Shown: in pieces, positions 9,156 through 17,247 of the stretch
Layout of the letters: each line of letters opens with the position of its first letter
Numbering within the stretch: the stretch's first letter is position 1
Virus record (IMG/VR): IMGVR_UViG_3300033183_000244
Span: 1 to 29,192 of that record
Length of the DNA: 29,192 nt
Origin: a virus
Direction: 5' to 3' (one strand)
Notes under the pieces: generated by a model
Told to the model about the DNA's origin: nothing
The model's database searches: none
The model's input: only the letters and a program-made list of their open reading frames with translations
Made by a program: the position numbers and the translations under genes

Positions 9156-10786
9156 TAATTAATTCCCTGCTTTTTATAGCTTTTGATGATGCGGATCAAA
9201 CCGATGACGACTGCGTCTTGCTCTTGGCCGGCAGCCCATTCCAATGCAGACTGCGCTGGATTGTCTACGTCTATAGGCAAGCTCTGGAATTTAGTGCCCA
9301 AAGATTGCGTGGTTGTTAAATAGCTGATGAGCGCGTCTTTCATCATGCCCTTGAATTCTTCAGCATTATCTTTGTTGATTTGACGCGCCTTTTTAAACAC
9401 TTCCTGATAGGTGGCACCTTGACCGCCGCCCTGATCTTTCGGCGTGTTTAGCCACTCATTTAGAGTAAGCAGGCTTTCTTGGTACATCATATCTGATGCG
9501 TCACCTAAAGCATTGTTTGAATCTTTAAATTCTTGATATTTTGTTGCAGAGCTAATGAGAGCTTTTGCTGCCTGATAACCTTCTGCGTTTTCTTGCTCTA
9601 GGTCTTTATATGCTTGCTTATAGTCGGGGTCGGACAGTTCGCCTGCTAGGCTTTCTATCATTTCTGCGCTTAGTGTATTGTTAGACTTAGCATTGCCAAT
9701 GATGCGCGCTGCGTTTCTGGTTGTTTCTATTTTGGCATCTTCATTGGTTTCTGTTTTTTTCAAACCCAAAACAGCTTCTGCATTTTTGCGCTGCGTTGCG
9801 TTATACCAATTATTTTCTAGCAATGTTTTATGCATTGCTATGCCTTCTGCTAGCGCATCCTTATCGGTGGTATCTGTGTTAATGATTTTGCTAAACATTG
9901 ATTTGTTATTTTCATCAGCCGCAACATCAGCAGCTTCAGATTTTTCGCGGCGCTCAGTGTCTATCTTTTCAGCCAAAGTGAAAAGGCTATTCAGCACTTT
10001 TTGTTTATCGTCTGAATCCATCTGAGCCAGAGCGCTGTTCAAAACCAAATCTGTGCTCTCGCCATTTGTGATTTGCAAAGCTACAGCTGTGGCGCTATCC
10101 GAGCCTTGAAACAATGACAGCGCTGTGCCTCGCACAATCTGTTCGGTAGCCGTATCGACCCGCGTCATAAAGCCTTTATCATCAATAGTGCCATTGGTTT
10201 TGCCAAGCGCTATAGTGCCGTCTCTTGTGTTAAAAAGCTTTGAAAAAGCCTCAGCCCTGGCCTGCACGTCTAATGAAGTGTTTGAGATTGCCTTAACAGA
10301 TTTATCAATAGCAGTGTCTAGGTTGCCCCGGTCAAATTCAACAATCCGGCTGTTGTTCTGTTTCGTAAAATCAATAATCTGCGCGCTGACTAACTCTTGC
10401 CCTCTGGACATGAATTTAGCCTTAGCGTTTCTTCCAGTCAGCAGCGGCTGGTTGTTGCCATCAACGGCCAAACCATTTGTGTATTTTTTTAGCAGCGCGT
10501 TCATTTTGTCTTTTGTTTCTTGTTCTGCTGCCACTGGGTCAGGCGACCTTAATGCGTCCTGTTGAATGTCGGACAATTCTTCCAGCATCCTTGCTTCTGC
10601 TTGGTCAACCTGATTTTGGGTTTGCACCTGCATTTTTTTAATGCCGATTTCGGCCAGCAGGTCACCCATTTGGGACATAGCCTTGCCGGGCGCTGCAGCT
10701 GCGCTAGCGCTCACAGAAGCGGTCAGTAACTGGCCACCGCCAGCATTGTTGCGCTTTACTTGCCTGTTATATGTAGGAACGCGCAT
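9155..10786 (-). CDS. Internal virion protein (gp15 position)
   Basis: A 543-residue, mainly alpha-helical, highly charged protein with the N-terminal MRVPTYNRQ seen in internal core proteins of many T7-like and related podoviruses, followed by a Ser/Ala-rich linker. Predicted coiled-coil stretches run through about residues 45-100 and 245-480. No membrane segment or enzyme motif is visible. It lies between the gp14-like and gp16-position genes, which is where T7 gp15 sits, so a role in the ejected core or the DNA-translocating channel is the natural inference. It is shorter than T7 gp15 (about 750). The ribosome site GGGGG is 5 bases upstream of the ATG, and its TAA overlaps the next ATG. 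Confidence 0.75.
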   Translation of the reverse strand: MRVPTYNRQVKRNNAGGGQLLTASVSASAAAAPGKAMSQMGDLLAEIGIKKMQVQTQNQVDQAEARMLEELSDIQQDALRSPDPVAAEQETKDKMNALLKKYTNGLAVDGNNQPLLTGRNAKAKFMSRGQELVSAQIIDFTKQNNSRIVEFDRGNLDTAIDKSVKAISNTSLDVQARAEAFSKLFNTRDGTIALGKTNGTIDDKGFMTRVDTATEQIVRGTALSLFQGSDSATAVALQITNGESTDLVLNSALAQMDSDDKQKVLNSLFTLAEKIDTERREKSEAADVAADENNKSMFSKIINTDTTDKDALAEGIAMHKTLLENNWYNATQRKNAEAVLGLKKTETNEDAKIETTRNAARIIGNAKSNNTLSAEMIESLAGELSDPDYKQAYKDLEQENAEGYQAAKALISSATKYQEFKDSNNALGDASDMMYQESLLTLNEWLNTPKDQGGGQGATYQEVFKKARQINKDNAEEFKGMMKDALISYLTTTQSLGTKFQSLPIDVDNPAQSALEWAAGQEQDAVVIGLIRIIKSYKKQGIN

Positions 10787-10794
10787 TGTACCCC

Positions 10795-11274
10795 CTATGC
10801 TGAATAGATGCTGTAGCCGGTGCTAACGGCCTGAGTGACGCCCTGAATGCGCTGCGCGCGCGCTTGGTTCTTTGCATCATACATTGCGTATTGGCCTTTG
10901 AGCTTTTCATTGATGCTTTGTTCTTTTAAATCGCTAGCCTGAGCCGCTGCATTGATTTCGATTTTTTGAATGTCAGCTTCTGCCTCTACTGCATTTTCTA
11001 ACAGGACATCGAGCGCTGTACCTGAGCTAGCAACAACGCCGTTTTTGCGCTGGGTTTGGGCAGCTGCGTCATTGAGCTCTCTAAACTCTTCACGAAACCT
11101 GACAATCTCTTGCCCGGCTTGAAAGACCACCTGCTGCGCCCGGTTGTCTAAAACATCAGCGTTTCTATCTGTAATGCGCTTGTTATATTTGGCGCTATCT
11201 GTAATCCCTTGCGCCGCCGCTTCAGAACCAGCCAAAGACAAGCCAGCGCCTAGCACTGCCATTTCTAAGCCCAT
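10795..11274 (-). CDS. Internal core protein, T7 gp14-like
   Basis: A 159-residue Ala-rich helical protein. The N-terminus (about residues 3-22) is a hydrophobic Gly/Ala segment, AVLGAGLSLAGSEAAAQG, followed by a long charged helix with many Asn, Gln and Arg and GVVASSGTALDVLLEN. This is the usual layout of the small gp14-type core proteins of podoviruses, which are ejected into the outer membrane. The ATG overlaps the TAA of the GNAT-like gene (TAATG), and the gp15-position gene follows by 8 bases. Similarity is by pattern and gene order only. Confidence 0.75.
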   Translation of the reverse strand: MGLEMAVLGAGLSLAGSEAAAQGITDSAKYNKRITDRNADVLDNRAQQVVFQAGQEIVRFREEFRELNDAAAQTQRKNGVVASSGTALDVLLENAVEAEADIQKIEINAAAQASDLKEQSINEKLKGQYAMYDAKNQARAQRIQGVTQAVSTGYSIYSA

Positions 11275-11714
11275 TATCTCACCTTTGAAAATTGAATATA
11301 GTTGTGTCCATCAGGGCTATACTTTCTCAAGACGCCCTCTTCTTGCATTCCTAAAAAAGTGATCCAACGCCGGGCGTTCGGCCAATCTTCTAGAATATGC
11401 GCTTGCACCCGGTGCAGGTCATGTACTTCCATAATTCCGTCCAAATGCGTCCGTAATTCTTTGACGATGCTTTTTGTGAATTTGTGAATTAGGTGTGAAC
11501 CCAAAAACCAAGCTTCACCCACCCCGTCCCAGACAGGATAAATACCACCACAAGCAACCACGTTTCCGTTCACAACAGCTGTAAAACTCATGTCAGGAAC
11601 GACCATTCTGTGAACAAATTGTGAAATCTTTATAGGTGGCCTAAATGAATCATCGTTTATCTGACCATCTAAAATTGACCGGGCATGGCGCTCTTCAAAA
11701 TTTACTAGGATCAT
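11274..11714 (-). CDS. GNAT-fold protein, T7 gp13-like
   Basis: A 146-residue protein with the gross features of a GNAT acetyltransferase fold: a central strand SFTAVVNGNVVACGGIYPV, a helix following EAWFLGSHLIHKF, and late HRVQAHILEDWPNARRWITFLGM-QEEG, which matches the usual end of the fold. Proteins of this type occupy the gp13 position in T7-like phages, where gp13 helps virion assembly and its acetyl-CoA site is thought not to be needed. A clean acetyl-CoA loop (R/Q-x-x-G-x-G/A) is not evident here, so enzymatic activity is doubtful. The ATG overlaps the TGA of the gp12-like gene (ATGA) and its TAA overlaps the gp14-like ATG. Confidence 0.8.
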   Translation of the reverse strand: MILVNFEERHARSILDGQINDDSFRPPIKISQFVHRMVVPDMSFTAVVNGNVVACGGIYPVWDGVGEAWFLGSHLIHKFTKSIVKELRTHLDGIMEVHDLHRVQAHILEDWPNARRWITFLGMQEEGVLRKYSPDGHNYIQFSKVR

Positions 11715-13966
11715 TTGTCGAAAACTGAAACCGTTGGGAATATGGCTAGCAAGCTTGTTGGCAGCGGCTGGTCTTGTTGCACCACTATTGTGGCATCATC
11801 ATCAAACCCGCCTCTGAATTCTATTGTCTTATCCCCGGTAAAAAGAGGCACTGCCTGACCCATGCCGGCTGCGCTGCTTCTGAATGGGATGGTATCCAGT
11901 TCGCTAGTGCTTGTGCCCACCTTCAAACCGACTGAGCGATAAAGACGGACGGTCACTTCTGATATACGCTTTGTTTTGCCCTGAGCGCTGCCAGAGGCGC
12001 TCCCTGCATCAATCCTCAGGGTCTCTACCTTACTAGTGAAGCCCAGCCCCACATGAACCTTAGACGCGCTTCTGTCGAGGGTTATCTGGCCGCTCGATAC
12101 TGTCTTATCAGGATGGGTGCTGCCATCAGCTAATATTTGCACGGTTTCACCTTCTAGATGGTCAAGGCCGCTTATAATAGTTGCAGCCGACCCGTCATAG
12201 GTCAGACCGCTGTCTACGAAAAATGCATCTGTAATATCTGTGCCAAAATCAAACCCTGATAAATATTCGACATAGCGCTTTGTCGCGCCGTTTATGGTGC
12301 GCTTTACAATCACATAAACTTGGTCTTCATCTAAATCGCCGGGGATAACCGCGACACTTTCAACGACCGCGTCTGTGCCGCCAACAATGTGGCGCTGCCA
12401 TGCCACTACTTGCTCTTCCCGGCGATAGGTCATACAAGCCAAAACGCCATCAGATCTAACGCACCATGCCACACTGTCCGGCTCTTGCTGATAGGCAAAT
12501 TCATCAATGCCGCCTTCAGTAATGTGCTCTGCCAGAATAGTCATGTCAGGCGCTACATAGCTGTCTGATTCATTGCTGAAAACCAACTCGCGCATTTTTC
12601 GTTTAGCGCGCTGCAAAAACAGCGTGGCGTTGCCTACCTGCATTGGCTGGATATCAGCGCTGCCATAGGTGGTTTGCTGTTTGATTTGCGTATTGGTCGG
12701 GTTTAGCGGTTCGTCAAATCCTGACGCCCGGACGACAAACTCGCCGCCAGATGTGCCGACAATAAGGTTTTTGCCAGAGGCCAGATAGCGTATGACGTTT
12801 ACCTCGTTCGACCCGATTGTATAAACCAGACCATCATCTGCATCTGTGCCGCGCTCAAAATTTTCAAAATCGCCGCCTTGGCTGAAAAAGATAGTTTGCG
12901 GCTGCGTAGCTGTGCCGCCAAACACCAGCCGCTGTTCGTAGAACGCGACAGCGCGCGGCCAGCCAGTAGTGTCTGAGAAAGCCCCCAGCTGCCATGCATT
13001 GTCGGCAATCAAATCGCCGGACAGCGTAAAACTGGTGCCTGCGCTTTCTGCCGCAACATCAATGCCCGGTGCTAATGTGATAACTGTGTCTGTGACGTCA
13101 ACAATCAGCATACCGCTGCGATTATTGCTTACTGTGCCAGAAGATGTAATTTTCATCCCGGCCTTAAAACCTTGCACTACAAAATCGCCGTCACTGTCTT
13201 CTATGCGGTCGTTATGCTCCAGCCCGGTTGCGTCAGGGTCGCCTTCATGAAATGAAATAGTAGTAGATGTATAGCTGGGCATCAATTCGCTGCGACCGTC
13301 TGCCAATGATTCAACGGTAGCATCGACAGACGTTGCAGAAGTGTATGAGCTTATTTTTGCAAATCCATGATGAAGCTTAACTAATCGCCCCACATCAGTG
13401 CTGACAAACGTATTCGCAGACGCGGTGATTGTTACAGTGCCGGTACGGGCGCTAGCTGTTAGCGTGGTGCTGGTAAGATTGGTATCGCCCATCGCACCGC
13501 GTTTTAAATCGACAGTGTCTATTGTCCAAGCAGTGTGGCTGGTGCGCGTAATTTTTCTAGGCGCATAATCTGGGTGCACCAAATACATAATGTCGGCGCT
13601 CTGAGCAAACTTTAGGCCGGGCAGGTCAGCTGTGGCATATGGGGTTGCAACCTCTACCGGGCTGCCGCTAGATACAACCACGCCGCCATCCTTAAATATG
13701 CGGAAATAGTTATTGCCAAATTCAAGAATGTAGGCCTGCTCAACATTAAACTGAAAAGGGATCAGTCTAGTTTTATTTGCGCTTGTTTTTACCTCACGAA
13801 CAAATCTGGTGCCAGGGCGCCGGGTCAAACCACCATGCGGCTGCACAATAAAGTTTTGAATAATCTGCGCGCCGTTATCATAACGACCTAAGTCTGTCCG
13901 GCCAAACAAACGCGGCGATAGTTCGCCGGCAGTAAAGTTTTGCTTTGCGGTAGTAATCTTTGGCAT
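11711..13966 (-). CDS. Tail tubular protein B (gp12-like nozzle)
   Basis: A 751-residue beta-rich protein. The N-terminus has the hallmark of podovirus nozzle proteins: NFTAGELSPRLFGRTDLGRY, then QNFIVQPHGGLTRRPGTRFV, VEQAYILEFGNNYFRIF and later DNAWQLGAFSDTTGWPRAVAFYEQRLVFGGT. In T7 this protein forms the hexameric tail nozzle below the gp11 adaptor. The middle (residues about 160-300) is Ser/Thr-rich and looks like an inserted beta domain. The ATG overlaps the stop of the gp11-like gene (TAATG). Assignment is strong by motif and order. Confidence 0.92.
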   Translation of the reverse strand: MPKITTAKQNFTAGELSPRLFGRTDLGRYDNGAQIIQNFIVQPHGGLTRRPGTRFVREVKTSANKTRLIPFQFNVEQAYILEFGNNYFRIFKDGGVVVSSGSPVEVATPYATADLPGLKFAQSADIMYLVHPDYAPRKITRTSHTAWTIDTVDLKRGAMGDTNLTSTTLTASARTGTVTITASANTFVSTDVGRLVKLHHGFAKISSYTSATSVDATVESLADGRSELMPSYTSTTISFHEGDPDATGLEHNDRIEDSDGDFVVQGFKAGMKITSSGTVSNNRSGMLIVDVTDTVITLAPGIDVAAESAGTSFTLSGDLIADNAWQLGAFSDTTGWPRAVAFYEQRLVFGGTATQPQTIFFSQGGDFENFERGTDADDGLVYTIGSNEVNVIRYLASGKNLIVGTSGGEFVVRASGFDEPLNPTNTQIKQQTTYGSADIQPMQVGNATLFLQRAKRKMRELVFSNESDSYVAPDMTILAEHITEGGIDEFAYQQEPDSVAWCVRSDGVLACMTYRREEQVVAWQRHIVGGTDAVVESVAVIPGDLDEDQVYVIVKRTINGATKRYVEYLSGFDFGTDITDAFFVDSGLTYDGSAATIISGLDHLEGETVQILADGSTHPDKTVSSGQITLDRSASKVHVGLGFTSKVETLRIDAGSASGSAQGKTKRISEVTVRLYRSVGLKVGTSTSELDTIPFRSSAAGMGQAVPLFTGDKTIEFRGGFDDDATIVVQQDQPLPTSLLAIFPTVSVFDK

Positions 13967-14556
13967 TAGTACCTCGCAGCAATAAAGATATCGCCCTCAG
14001 AATAATCTTTTGTATTCTGGTTGGTAATGTTATCTGGCGTCCCTTCTGTTGCGTCAACAAACCGCGCTTCACGCAGTTTGCTTTCGTACATATTGTGCAT
14101 CTGCTGCATAAGGTTATTGCTGTTTACAAGCGCATAGCTAATGTCAGCTGCCAGCCGAGCAGCAATGCTCTCGATAAGCAGCATATCATATTCATTGGGG
14201 TCTGTTATTCGAGCTACATACAAGATCTTGCAGGTGCTCTCATTGGTAAGAATTTTGCGCCCTTCTACTTTGTGCACTGTGTCTGGGTCTTCTAACCGCA
14301 GCAAGCGCAAGCAATATGGGTCGGTGGGTAATGTAAATTGTTTGGCAAAGTCAAAAGCTGGTGTAGCTGTGTCAGCTGCTAGCGTTGCCCGGCGAATCAG
14401 GCAATTCCAAGGGTGTGAACGGAAGACAGCATCGCGTACAAAATCATAGCGCTGATTGCAAACTCTGGCTGCCTTGCTGTCTTCGGTCAGCGCTAGGATG
14501 TTTGACGCGCCGATCATGTTTAGCGCAGAGTTACAAATATCAACAACGGATGCCAT
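13966..14556 (-). CDS. Tail tubular protein A (gp11-like adaptor)
   Basis: A 196-residue helical protein that opens with DICNSALNMIGASNI, then DSKAARVCNQRYDFVRDAVFRSHPWNC and FAKQFTLPTDPYCLRLLRL. This is the typical signature of the T7 gp11 adaptor family, which forms a dodecamer linking portal and nozzle. AAGGGG lies 7 bases before the ATG. The gene is the first after the capsid-module terminator, so its mRNA depends on read-through or on processing. Assignment is firm. Confidence 0.92.
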   Translation of the reverse strand: MASVVDICNSALNMIGASNILALTEDSKAARVCNQRYDFVRDAVFRSHPWNCLIRRATLAADTATPAFDFAKQFTLPTDPYCLRLLRLEDPDTVHKVEGRKILTNESTCKILYVARITDPNEYDMLLIESIAARLAADISYALVNSNNLMQQMHNMYESKLREARFVDATEGTPDNITNQNTKDYSEGDIFIAARY

Positions 14557-14568
14557 AGCTTACCCCTT

Positions 14569-14602
14569 AAAAGAGAAGGGGACAGCCGTGATGGCTGCCC
14601 CC
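14569..14602 (-). terminator. Rho-independent terminator after the capsid module
   Basis: On the minus strand a 10-bp stem GGGGGCAGCC / GGCTGTCCCC (one G-T pair) with loop ATCAC is followed by TTCTCTTTT. It sits between the capsid-associated 153-residue gene and the gp11-like adaptor gene. This is the same place as T-phi of T7, between gene 10 and gene 11, which gives more capsid than tail mRNA. Confidence 0.85.
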
Positions 14603-14611
14603 AATTTGTTT

Positions 14612-15073
14612 TTAGTCAACCACATACAGGATGGTCAATTCGATGGTGCCTGTACCAGCTGCACCGCCCATAGTGACGGTTACTGGAACGCCATCTTCAT
14701 TGGCATCCAATTCAGTGCCTGAACCCAGCGCCAAGGTAGCCAAGATGTCTGCCTTGCCTGCTGATGATGAAGCAGCTGCTGCCTTGTATGCTGCTGCCGC
14801 TGCTGACACTGCAGTACCTGCAGCGTTAGTGTGTGCGCCATAGCCTACAGACAGGGTAGTTGATGCTCCTAATGCATCATGAGCAATTGAACCCTGCAGG
14901 ATTCGTGCACCGTCTGGCAGAATGAACATTTCGATAACGTCACCAGACGCTAGCGCAGATGCTTCATAAGTACCGTGGGCAACACGAACCCGGCCAGCGA
15001 GTTCATTTGCTTTGTTCATGACAACAGGAATAGCGCGTGAATTAGTGCGCTGTGCGGAATATACAGTAGCCAT
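14612..15073 (-). CDS. Probable capsid-associated (decoration-like) protein
   Basis: A 153-residue protein directly behind the capsid gene with a near-perfect ribosome site, AAGGAGG, 9 bases upstream of its ATG. The N-terminal half (residues 1-80) is strand-rich (RVRVAHGTYEASALASGDVIEMFILPDGARIL), like capsid decoration or head-fibre base proteins. Residues about 88-106 are nearly all Ala and Ser with Lys. The C-terminus is again strand-rich and ends in ELTILYVVD. The strong ribosome site and place inside the pre-terminator module point to a high-copy virion protein. I do not recognise a named family; decoration is inferred from position and strand pattern. Confidence 0.65.
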   Translation of the reverse strand: MATVYSAQRTNSRAIPVVMNKANELAGRVRVAHGTYEASALASGDVIEMFILPDGARILQGSIAHDALGASTTLSVGYGAHTNAAGTAVSAAAAAYKAAAASSSAGKADILATLALGSGTELDANEDGVPVTVTMGGAAGTGTIELTILYVVD

Positions 15074-15085
15074 AATTCTGCCTCC

Positions 15086-15946
15086 TTACTCTGAACATTT
15101 GATTTCGATTACTTTTGCCTCTTCCATGCGGGTCGCCCCGATAGACTGACAATAGTAAACTTGAGTTGCGTAGCTCTTATCAGCACGTTCGTCTATTCTA
15201 GATGTCGGTTCCTTCCCAATGGCGAGTTTCATTCCATCCTGAGCCCATGCAAATACACGGCGGTCAGAAGAGCCATCAACAGGCAAACGGTTGGAAACGA
15301 TGAAGCGGAACCCGACAAATTCATTAATAGCTCCTGTAGCTAATGCGCGAACAGTATTATAGTCGGCACTCGTTACAGTTGTATTATTCAAAAGGTCAGA
15401 GATCTGCTTCGGTGAACACACGATGAAGCGCGGAATAGATGCGTCAACACTTTCCTCATCCAGCTTTTGCTTTGCTTCTACAAGCTTGGCAATTGTCAGG
15501 CCGCCAGAAGCTGCTGCAATCTGGTTGGCTGCTGGGAATGAAGTAGTTGTTGAACCATCTTTGCCTGTCTTGGCATCGCCATAGAAAGCAGAGATGATAA
15601 CGTCATCCATAGCGCGACCCATTGCTGCAGCTGCTGCACGGGCATAGCTGCTTGTTGGGTCAATCAACAGACGCACCTTATCCTGATCGTCTACCAAATC
15701 ACCATATTCGTAATCCGACAGAGTTACCTGACGGCGTGAATGTGGTGTATCGACAATCGGTGTGTCTGCGTGGCGGGAAGTTCTCAGGACAGCAGCTGCG
15801 CTACCTACCTGATCAAAAAATGCCTTTTCACCGTTAACAGTTTCGACATCTACAGCTGAACGCAGCAGAGAGCCCATTTGCTGTGACAGCATCTGGACGT
15901 TTGACGAAAACTGATTAACAAAGGCGGTATCAATTTGAACACTCAT
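15086..15946 (-). CDS. Major capsid protein
   Basis: A 286-residue protein that fits the Phage_capsid_2-type (P22/N4-like, HK97-fold) major coat pattern: an early helix FVNQFSSNVQMLSQQMGSLL, FFDQVGSAAAV, a TPHSRRQVTLSDYEYGDLVDDQDKVR segment, Ala-rich spine helix SYARAAAAAMGRAMDDVI, and a C-terminal IDERADKSYATQVYYCQSIGATRMEEAKVIEI strand region. The ATG has GAGG 7 bases upstream. It follows the scaffold and the small 56-residue gene and precedes the decoration-like gene. No frameshift minor form was seen. The family assignment is by pattern and the order is fully consistent. Confidence 0.93.
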   Translation of the reverse strand: MSVQIDTAFVNQFSSNVQMLSQQMGSLLRSAVDVETVNGEKAFFDQVGSAAAVLRTSRHADTPIVDTPHSRRQVTLSDYEYGDLVDDQDKVRLLIDPTSSYARAAAAAMGRAMDDVIISAFYGDAKTGKDGSTTTSFPAANQIAAASGGLTIAKLVEAKQKLDEESVDASIPRFIVCSPKQISDLLNNTTVTSADYNTVRALATGAINEFVGFRFIVSNRLPVDGSSDRRVFAWAQDGMKLAIGKEPTSRIDERADKSYATQVYYCQSIGATRMEEAKVIEIKCSE

Positions 15947-16033
15947 TTCATACCTCGTTTGTTGTTCAAGTTTTTAGGGATTGCTGCGCTTGGTTATCTG
16001 ACAAATGTCAGGCCATGCTGCTAGTTACGCTAG

Positions 16034-16204
16034 CTAATCGGCCTTACTCATAGGCTTGCGCTGGGGGGCAGATTGCTTATCCCCAGATCCTTTAACCCAC
16101 TTAACGTAGGTATCTGCAAGAGCCACCGGGTCTTTTATGTTTTGGACAGACCCATAGCTCACTGCTAGCTTGAGAGCCTCAAGCCGCAATTCTTCTTCTT
16201 TCAT
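16034..16204 (-). CDS. Small conserved-type phage protein between scaffold and capsid genes
   Basis: A 56-residue reading frame that starts at the ATG overlapping the TAA of the scaffold gene (TAATG) with AGGGGG just upstream. It is acidic at first (MKEEELRLEALKLA), has a helix ending in DPVALADTYVKWV and a basic Gln/Lys tail. I have the impression that short phage proteins with the pattern L-LEALKLAV...DP..LA..Y..WV are widespread, but I do not know a function. The tight coupling to the scaffold and the coding-like sequence make it a real gene. An 87-base spacer with a small hairpin (CTGACA TT TGTCAG) follows before the capsid ATG. Confidence 0.7.
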   Translation of the reverse strand: MKEEELRLEALKLAVSYGSVQNIKDPVALADTYVKWVKGSGDKQSAPQRKPMSKAD

Positions 16205-17013
16205 TATAGCCCCCTGAGCCGCAGGGCTTCATTTACATAGTTGTCATGCTCAGGATGGTTTCTATCCCAATAGGGGCTATTTGCTGCTGTTATCTGCGTC
16301 AGCCTTTGAGCCACATCAGCGCCAGATAGACCGGGCTCATTGCCCCGGCCACTGAAGCTGTCTTCGCCCATTCGCTCACGCATGAACCCAGCTAGATTTG
16401 TTAGCATCATGATCAGCTGTGGGTTGTCACCCAGCAACGTGCCATCTGCCATCTGCAATTCTGTTAGCTCACCGCCGCCAAACTCTTCTAGAACGGCATT
16501 GGCTGCGCCCATGTTGCGCTCGAAATCATCGCCCATTTCGCGGCGCATATCTGTTTCTAACTGCACCCGCTGGCTTTCCAGCTGTTCCTCTGAGGCAACG
16601 CCTACGCTGCCCATGCGCTCATTATAGGCTTGAAGCAGCTGCTGGGCTTGGTTGTTGTTTAAGCCGATAGCGTGTGCTGTTTCCTTAAACCAGTTTACGT
16701 TTTCCTCAACAGCATCTTCGCCTGCGTCTAGCTCATAGCCTGACGCCTCAGCTGGCCGACCTAATTTATCGTAAACCTGAGACCAATCAGCATCTGTTGC
16801 CCATGACCCTGGTATAGCCACTTTATCTGCGCCCACCATTTTCTGGGCATTGATAAGCGATTTAGCCATGCCGTTAATGTCTTTATAAGACGATAGGCTT
16901 GGGTCATCTCTTAAACCTTCATCAATGTATTGACGAAAATCAAACTCCGCTGCTTCTGCAGACGGTGCCTGCCCAGCTTCTGCTGGAGCTTCCGCTACCT
17001 GCTCTTCGGACAT
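16204..17013 (-). CDS. Capsid scaffolding protein
   Basis: A 269-residue acidic protein, rich in Glu, Gln and Ala, with a disordered N-terminus and a helical middle (residues about 95-190, many Asn/Gln/Glu). The pattern FRQYIDEGLRDDPSLSSYKDINGMAKSLINAQKMVG-DK is the signature of the scaffold or capsid assembly proteins found between portal and capsid genes of podoviruses. The C-terminus ends in a short basic/hydrophobic stretch typical of coat-binding regions. GAGGAG stands about 8 bases before the ATG. No protease domain is fused. Confidence 0.88.
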   Translation of the reverse strand: MSEEQVAEAPAEAGQAPSAEAAEFDFRQYIDEGLRDDPSLSSYKDINGMAKSLINAQKMVGADKVAIPGSWATDADWSQVYDKLGRPAEASGYELDAGEDAVEENVNWFKETAHAIGLNNNQAQQLLQAYNERMGSVGVASEEQLESQRVQLETDMRREMGDDFERNMGAANAVLEEFGGGELTELQMADGTLLGDNPQLIMMLTNLAGFMRERMGEDSFSGRGNEPGLSGADVAQRLTQITAANSPYWDRNHPEHDNYVNEALRLRGL

Positions 17014-17019
17014 ATTGGT

Positions 17020-17247
17020 TTACTCCTCTATAGTTGTTTCCTGAGCCATGCGCTCTTTTAAGGTATTGTTTAGGAAAAGCAGCACTGAGCGTTGCCCTTC
17101 CCGGAAAGCCATCTCGTTACTATCTGCAGACAAGGTGGATGAATACATATGAAACCTGCTAGCCAAATCGTTGAGCACCAGCTGGCCAGCATTTGATTTA
17201 AAAACCTGCAAATAGGCCTTCATTGTATCTTCGACTGGATTTGCCAT
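17020..17247 (-). CDS. Small phage protein, Bbp19-like
   Basis: A 75-residue protein whose ATG directly follows the portal stop (TAAATG). The pattern VFKSNAGQLVLNDLASRF ... FREGQRSVLLFLNNTL fits the Bbp19-like family of short phage proteins that sits beside portal or capsid genes. Its function is unknown; a role as a head-assembly accessory is usually assumed. It lies 6 bases before the scaffold gene. Confidence 0.72.
   Translation of the reverse strand: MANPVEDTMKAYLQVFKSNAGQLVLNDLASRFHMYSSTLSADSNEMAFREGQRSVLLFLNNTLKERMAQETTIEE

Noticed and set aside
10125-10565. 146-codon plus-strand frame
   Set aside because: Antisense to the internal virion gene; hydrophobic Ser/Leu/Val text typical of a shadow of a charged helical protein.
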